From contig CALZJG010000082.1 of assembly GCA_945787555.1 (NCBI GenBank), positions 1-64,000 on the forward strand: 64,000 bases of DNA, given 5' to 3'. Under the pieces are notes generated by a model. The model did not search any database. It was not told the DNA's origin and saw nothing but the letters and a program-made list of their open reading frames with translations. The DNA comes from an uncultured Chromatiaceae bacterium (lineage in GTDB: Bacteria; Pseudomonadota; Gammaproteobacteria; DRLM01). This document shows positions 59,937 through 64,000 of this stretch, piece by piece; position 1 is the first letter of the stretch; the number at the start of each line of letters is the position of its first letter. The position numbers and the translations under genes were made by a program.

Positions 59937-61022
59937 TTACCGTATTTTCAAGCTCGCCAAACCCACCAAGACCAGAATCACGGTAATAATCCAAAATCGC
60001 ACGATCACTCGTGGCTCCGGCCAACCCTTTAATTCGAAGTGATGATGAATGGGCGCCATGCGAAAAATGCGTTTGCCGGTGAGCTTGAACGAGGCCACTT
60101 GCAAAATAACCGACAAGGTTTCCATGACGAACACGCCACCCATGATGAACAACACGATTTCCTGGCGCGCCACGACCGCCAACACACCCAGGGCCGCCCC
60201 CAACGCCAACGCACCGATATCACCCATAAACACTTGCGCCGGATAAGCGTTGAACCACAAAAAACCCAAGCCCGCGCCCACCAAGGCGCCACAGAAAATC
60301 ACTACCTCACCTGCGCCGGGAACGTAGGGTATGCTCAGATATTCAGCAAAGCGCGCATGTCCGGTTACATAGGCGAATAGACCCAGCGCACCGCCCACCA
60401 TCACCGTAGGCAGTATGGCCAAACCGTCGAGACCGTCGGTGAGGTTCACCGCATTGCTCGAACCGACGATGACCAGATAGGTCAACAGCACGAAGCTCAC
60501 CAAGCCCAACTCTATGTACACATTCTTGAAGAAAGGGATGAGCAACTGCGTTTCCACCGGCGTTTGCGCCGTGGCGTACAAGAACAGCGCTGCGCCCAAA
60601 CCCACCACTGATTGCCACAAATATTTGTGCCGCGCCGACAGCCCCTTGGAGTTTTTCAGCACCAGTTTTTTGTAATCATCTATCCAACCAATGACACCGA
60701 ACAGCAAAGTAACAATCAACACCACCCACACGTAGCGATTAGTCAGGTCCGACCACAGCAAGGTGGAGAAAGCGATGGCGACTAAGATCAAGGCACCACC
60801 CATAGTGGGCGTGCCGGCTTTTTTCTGATGGCTTTGCGGCCCCAGTTCGCGGATGGGCTGGCCCATCTGCAAATCGTGCAATCGACGTATCATCAACGGC
60901 CCAAAGATGAAACAAAACAACAGCGCAGTTAGAACGCCGAGGATGGCGCGCAGCGTGATGTATTGAAAGACGTTGAAGCCGCTGTAGCTCTCCGCCAACC
61001 ATTGTGTGATATAGAGCAACAC
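59937..61022 (-). CDS. mraY: Phospho-N-acetylmuramoyl-pentapeptide transferase
   Basis: 361 residues, ten membrane helices. Makes lipid [15 protein letters not shown] at the N-terminus, [23 protein letters not shown] with catalytic Asp, and [14 protein letters not shown]. The start is a GTG at 61022, one base after the murF stop. Confidence 0.97.
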   Translation of the reverse strand: MLLYITQWLAESYSGFNVFQYITLRAILGVLTALLFCFIFGPLMIRRLHDLQMGQPIRELGPQSHQKKAGTPTMGGALILVAIAFSTLLWSDLTNRYVWVVLIVTLLFGVIGWIDDYKKLVLKNSKGLSARHKYLWQSVVGLGAALFLYATAQTPVETQLLIPFFKNVYIELGLVSFVLLTYLVIVGSSNAVNLTDGLDGLAILPTVMVGGALGLFAYVTGHARFAEYLSIPYVPGAGEVVIFCGALVGAGLGFLWFNAYPAQVFMGDIGALALGAALGVLAVVARQEIVLFIMGGVFVMETLSVILQVASFKLTGKRIFRMAPIHHHFELKGWPEPRVIVRFWIITVILVLVGLASLKIR

Positions 61023-61023
61023 G

Positions 61024-62496
61024 CTAGTGCGCCTCGCTCGCAGGGTCGGCTGCGGCGGTCAAAGCCGCCACGACCTTTTCCATTTGCATGCGCCGTGATC
61101 CTTTCACCAATATCACCGCCGGCGCGTCACCGCGCCATTCCGCTTGCACGGCCTCGATCAAGCTCGCTTGCACATCGAAATGGCGCGCGCCGATGCCGTA
61201 CGACTCCACCGCATAGCGACTCAAACCTCCCACTGCGTACATACGCACGACACCCGCCGCGCGCGCTTGCTCCGCGACGGCGGCATGCATAGCTGCCGCA
61301 TCGTCCCCCAGCTCCGCCATATCGCCCAAGACCAAGATCTTAGGGGTGGACGCCTGCGACAGCACCTCCAACGCAGCGACCAATGAAGCGGGATTGGCGT
61401 TGTAAGTGTCGTCGAGCACACGCAACGCGCCGCGACCGCATTTGAGTTGCAAGCGGCCCTGGACCGGCACCATGGCTTCCAAGCCGCGCCGAATATCCGG
61501 CAGCTCAACGCCCACCGCCAAGGCGACGGCGGCGGCGCACAAGGCGTTCATGACGTTGTGCAAACCGCACAGCGGCAGTGCGATTTCAACGGTGCCCGAC
61601 GGCGCCAGCAAAGTGAAGGTGGTACGCAACTGCTCGCCCAACTCGACTCGCACCGACGCCGGCACAGCACTCACATCCGCAGGATGCTGCATCCCGAAAC
61701 TGATCGTGCGGCGCGTCCCGATGACGCCACGCCAATACTCCGCGTAATGATCGTCGGCGTTGAGCACCGCCACGCCGTCGGGCGCCAAGCCGGCGAAGAT
61801 TTCACCCTTGCCGTGCGCTACTCCGTCCAAAGTGCCGAAGCCTTCGATGTGCGCGGCGCCGGCATTAGTCACCACACCCACGCTAGGGTGCGTCAACTCG
61901 GTAAGATAGGCGATTTCGCCGCCATGATTGGCGCCCATTTCGATCACCGCGTAACGATGCGACGACTGCAACCGCAACAAGGTGAGGGGCACGCCGATGT
62001 CGTTATTGAGGTTGCCTTGAGTAACGAGTACGGCGCCGTGTTCGTCGCCCCCCTCTTTCCGGTGGCTACGCCCCTCTCGCTCCGCTGTCCCCGCCTGCGC
62101 AAAAGAGGGGGCATGAGAAGAGTGATTCTCAAGTATTCGCGCGATCATCTCCTTCACCGTGGTCTTACCATTGCTGCCGGTGACACCGACGACGGGCAAA
62201 TTGAAATGGGCGCGCCACGCTTGCGCCAGGCGCCCTAGACCCAATCGCGTGTCCGCCACGCGCAGTTGCGGTAAATCCACACTGAGCGACTCGCTGACCA
62301 GTGCGGCGATGGCGCCCTTGCGCTGCGCCTCGGCCACGAAGGCATGACCGTCGAATCGCTCACCGTGCAGAGCAACGTATAAATCACCCGGCTGCAAACG
62401 GCGGGTATCGGTGCTCACGACGCAAAAACTCACGTCGGCCCCGCGCACCGAACCGTCCACCGCTTTCGCCGCCACGCTCAAACTCATGGCCGTCAT
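61024..62496 (-). CDS. murF: UDP-MurNAc-tripeptide-D-Ala-D-Ala ligase with repeat-derived insertion
   Basis: 490 residues. Adds D-Ala-D-Ala to give the pentapeptide. ATP loop [13 protein letters not shown] (104-116), [39 protein letters not shown]. Compared with E. coli MurF there are about 28 extra residues between the helix after the P-loop and GNLNND; residues 129-150 of these are encoded by repeat copy D. The frame is kept and all catalytic motifs are intact, so the enzyme is presumed active. ATGA overlap with murE. Confidence 0.96.
   Translation of the reverse strand: MTAMSLSVAAKAVDGSVRGADVSFCVVSTDTRRLQPGDLYVALHGERFDGHAFVAEAQRKGAIAALVSESLSVDLPQLRVADTRLGLGRLAQAWRAHFNLPVVGVTGSNGKTTVKEMIARILENHSSHAPSFAQAGTAEREGRSHRKEGGDEHGAVLVTQGNLNNDIGVPLTLLRLQSSHRYAVIEMGANHGGEIAYLTELTHPSVGVVTNAGAAHIEGFGTLDGVAHGKGEIFAGLAPDGVAVLNADDHYAEYWRGVIGTRRTISFGMQHPADVSAVPASVRVELGEQLRTTFTLLAPSGTVEIALPLCGLHNVMNALCAAAVALAVGVELPDIRRGLEAMVPVQGRLQLKCGRGALRVLDDTYNANPASLVAALEVLSQASTPKILVLGDMAELGDDAAAMHAAVAEQARAAGVVRMYAVGGLSRYAVESYGIGARHFDVQASLIEAVQAEWRGDAPAVILVKGSRRMQMEKVVAALTAAADPASEAH
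62048..62111 (-). repeat. Palindromic interspersed repeat, copy D (inside the murF coding sequence)
   Basis: On the minus strand the 64 bp share the core GCGGGGA.AGCGGAGCGAG followed by GGGGCG.AGCC with copies A and B, though less well preserved. They are translated as residues 129-150 of MurF. Confidence 0.8.
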
Positions 62497-63980
62497 GCCC
62501 CCCTACCTTGCAGCTGTGCCAACACCTGCTCGCGATCATTGAACGGCAATTTGTGAGCACCGATCTGTTGGTAGGTTTCATGGCCCTTGCCGGCGATCAA
62601 CACCACGTCCTCCGCCGCCGCCGCACTCACGGCGTAGGCGATGGCGGAACGCCGATCATGGATCACTTTCGCCGTCTCGGACGCCTGCATTCCGGCCAGG
62701 ATTTCTGCAACGATATGCCGTGCATCCTCGCCGCGCGGATTGTCGTCAGTCACCACCACACAGTCGGCCAGCCGCTCCGCCGCCGCGCCCATCAGCGGGC
62801 GCTTGCCGCGATCACGGTCACCGCCGCAGCCGAACACGCACCACAACTTCCCTGCGCAATGCTCACGCAATGCGCTCAATACCTGCTCGAGGGCAGCGGG
62901 CGTATGGGCATAGTCCACCGCCACCAGCGGCAATCCGTCGCACCCGCCCTGGCATTCCATGCGTCCCGGCACCGGCTGCAAGTCTGCAAGCCGCGCACAG
63001 GCCTCGCCATAAGGCATTCCTTTGATCAACAGCGTGGCGAGTACGGCAAGCAGATTGGCGCCATTGAAACGACCCATGAGGCGGCTGCGTATTTCACCCT
63101 CACCCCACTTTGAACACACCTGCAACACGATGCCTTCGCGACTCAAGCGCGTGATAGCCCCTTGCACATGCGCGATATTGTCATCCACCGGTGCGCCGTA
63201 TCCGTAACTTACGACCTCGACATCGTCGCGCAAGGTGGCAAGGATTTCGCGCCCATAGGCATCGTCGCCGTTGACCACCGCGTAACGCACACTGGGCAGG
63301 GCGAACAAACGCTGCTTGGCCGTGCCATAGCGAACCATGTCACCGTGATAGTCGAGATGATCGCGACTGAGATTGGTGAATACCGCCACAGCAAAATTTA
63401 CGCCGTTGACACGCCCTTGATCGAGCGCGTGCGAGGAGGCCTCCATCACCACTGCCTGGGCACCGGCGGCGCGAAAACGTGCCATCAGCTCATGCAGCGC
63501 AATGGCGTCGGGCGTGGTATGAGTAGCCTCTTCCAAACGACCAGGATAACCGTTGCCCAAGGTGCCGATCACGGCGCAAGCGCCGTCGGGGCGGTGCAAG
63601 GCTTGGGCGAGGTAATGGCTGACCGAGGTCTTGCCGTTGGTGCCGGTGACGCCCACCACGAACAAGTCACGCGTCGGCTCGCCGAAAAAACGCTCGGCGA
63701 TCAACCCAAGTTTTTGCGCTAAGTCGTCCACCGCGATATGCGGCACACCGCCGCGCGGCGTGAGCGGCACGGCGGCATCGTAAATCACCGCCGCCGCACC
63801 CCGCGCCAGGGCATCGGGCACGTAATCATGGCCGCGAGCTTGCCCACCCAGCGTGGCGAAAAAGACCTCACCCGCCTGCACGCGACGGCTGTCCAGGGCC
63901 AAGCCGGTGACATCACGCTCTTCCGTCACGCGCACGGCCGCAATGCCGCCCAACAGCTCGCTCAACGAGCGACCCGCCAA
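62493..63980 (-). CDS. murE: UDP-MurNAc-L-Ala-D-Glu: meso-diaminopimelate ligase (5' end uncertain)
   Basis: At least 495 residues. Adds meso-diaminopimelate. GLALDSRRVQAGEVFFAT, ATP loop VTGTNGKTSVSHYLA, GGDRDRGKRPLMG, and the DNPR motif in DDNPRGED, which selects meso-Dap over Lys. The frame's first start in the window is a TTG at 63980 with no clear ribosome-binding site; the product then aligns with the E. coli start. The frame stays open to the window edge, so the true start may lie outside. Confidence 0.95.
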   Translation of the reverse strand: MAGRSLSELLGGIAAVRVTEERDVTGLALDSRRVQAGEVFFATLGGQARGHDYVPDALARGAAAVIYDAAVPLTPRGGVPHIAVDDLAQKLGLIAERFFGEPTRDLFVVGVTGTNGKTSVSHYLAQALHRPDGACAVIGTLGNGYPGRLEEATHTTPDAIALHELMARFRAAGAQAVVMEASSHALDQGRVNGVNFAVAVFTNLSRDHLDYHGDMVRYGTAKQRLFALPSVRYAVVNGDDAYGREILATLRDDVEVVSYGYGAPVDDNIAHVQGAITRLSREGIVLQVCSKWGEGEIRSRLMGRFNGANLLAVLATLLIKGMPYGEACARLADLQPVPGRMECQGGCDGLPLVAVDYAHTPAALEQVLSALREHCAGKLWCVFGCGGDRDRGKRPLMGAAAERLADCVVVTDDNPRGEDARHIVAEILAGMQASETAKVIHDRRSAIAYAVSAAAAEDVVLIAGKGHETYQQIGAHKLPFNDREQVLAQLQGRGA

Positions 63981-64000
63981 GTGATCATTGCGCGCCGCGG

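Overview
The window is chromosomal, G+C-rich and densely coded DNA from a gammaproteobacterium. Three things point there: the tRNA-Tyr/Gly/Thr-tuf operon, the yggS-proC-yggT-yggU block next to pilT, and the order murE-murF-mraY-murD-ftsW-murG-murC-murB-ddl-ftsQ-ftsA-ftsZ-lpxC ... secA. A sulfur-oxidiser-like or Pseudomonas-like environmental lineage would fit, but the genus cannot be fixed from the sequence alone. I see no prophage, CRISPR array, integron or intact insertion sequence.

Layout. 1-860: start of tuf and three tRNAs, read leftward from a strong promoter. 860-4370: an ATP-sulfurylase-like/APS-kinase fusion, galE and an SH3 membrane protein. 4370-5230: a poorly coding gap. 5229-9713: a three-gene signalling operon (CheY-like receiver; REC-GGDEF-EAL; REC-CHASE-histidine kinase). 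9700-17360: ilvD, a PaaK-like ligase, and small envelope or unknown genes (DUF3592, NfeD, MscS channel). 17360-32050: housekeeping genes ttcA, argA, ptsP, rppH, radC, coaBC, dut, a membrane-anchored phosphomannomutase, argB, a DUF4124 protein, a TauE-type exporter, pyrE and xthA. 32060-34120: a dynamin-like GTPase. 34310-37983: yggU, yggT, proC, yggS and divergent pilT. 38200-40600: a FecCD-type ABC importer core with a HAD phosphatase. 40750-41290: rpmB-rpmG with its own promoter and terminator. 41390-42570: a fatty acid desaturase. 42720-64000: argJ, secA, an M23 peptidase, dciA and the division/cell-wall (dcw) cluster, nearly all leftward with start/stop overlaps.

How the genes work together. 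The right third is one peptidoglycan and division programme: UDP-MurNAc-pentapeptide synthesis (MurB, C, D, E, F, Ddl), lipid I and II (MraY, MurG), the flippase/polymerase partner FtsW, and the divisome (FtsQ, A, Z). LpxC and SecA add outer-membrane lipid and export functions. Arginine synthesis is spread over argA, argB and argJ.

The most unusual points are these. (1) The ATP-sulfurylase half of the APS-kinase fusion has lost its catalytic motifs. (2) A palindromic repeat family lies between genes near pilT and also inside coding sequence, giving the Ddl and MurB tails and an insertion in MurF. (3) A histidine kinase carries its receiver at the N-terminus, ahead of a periplasmic CHASE sensor. 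(4) Several short tandem repeats sit right at translation or regulatory regions (DUF3592 gene, mscS, secA/argJ, desaturase). I did not find a clear, wholly new multigene system. The points above are the leads best supported by the sequence.
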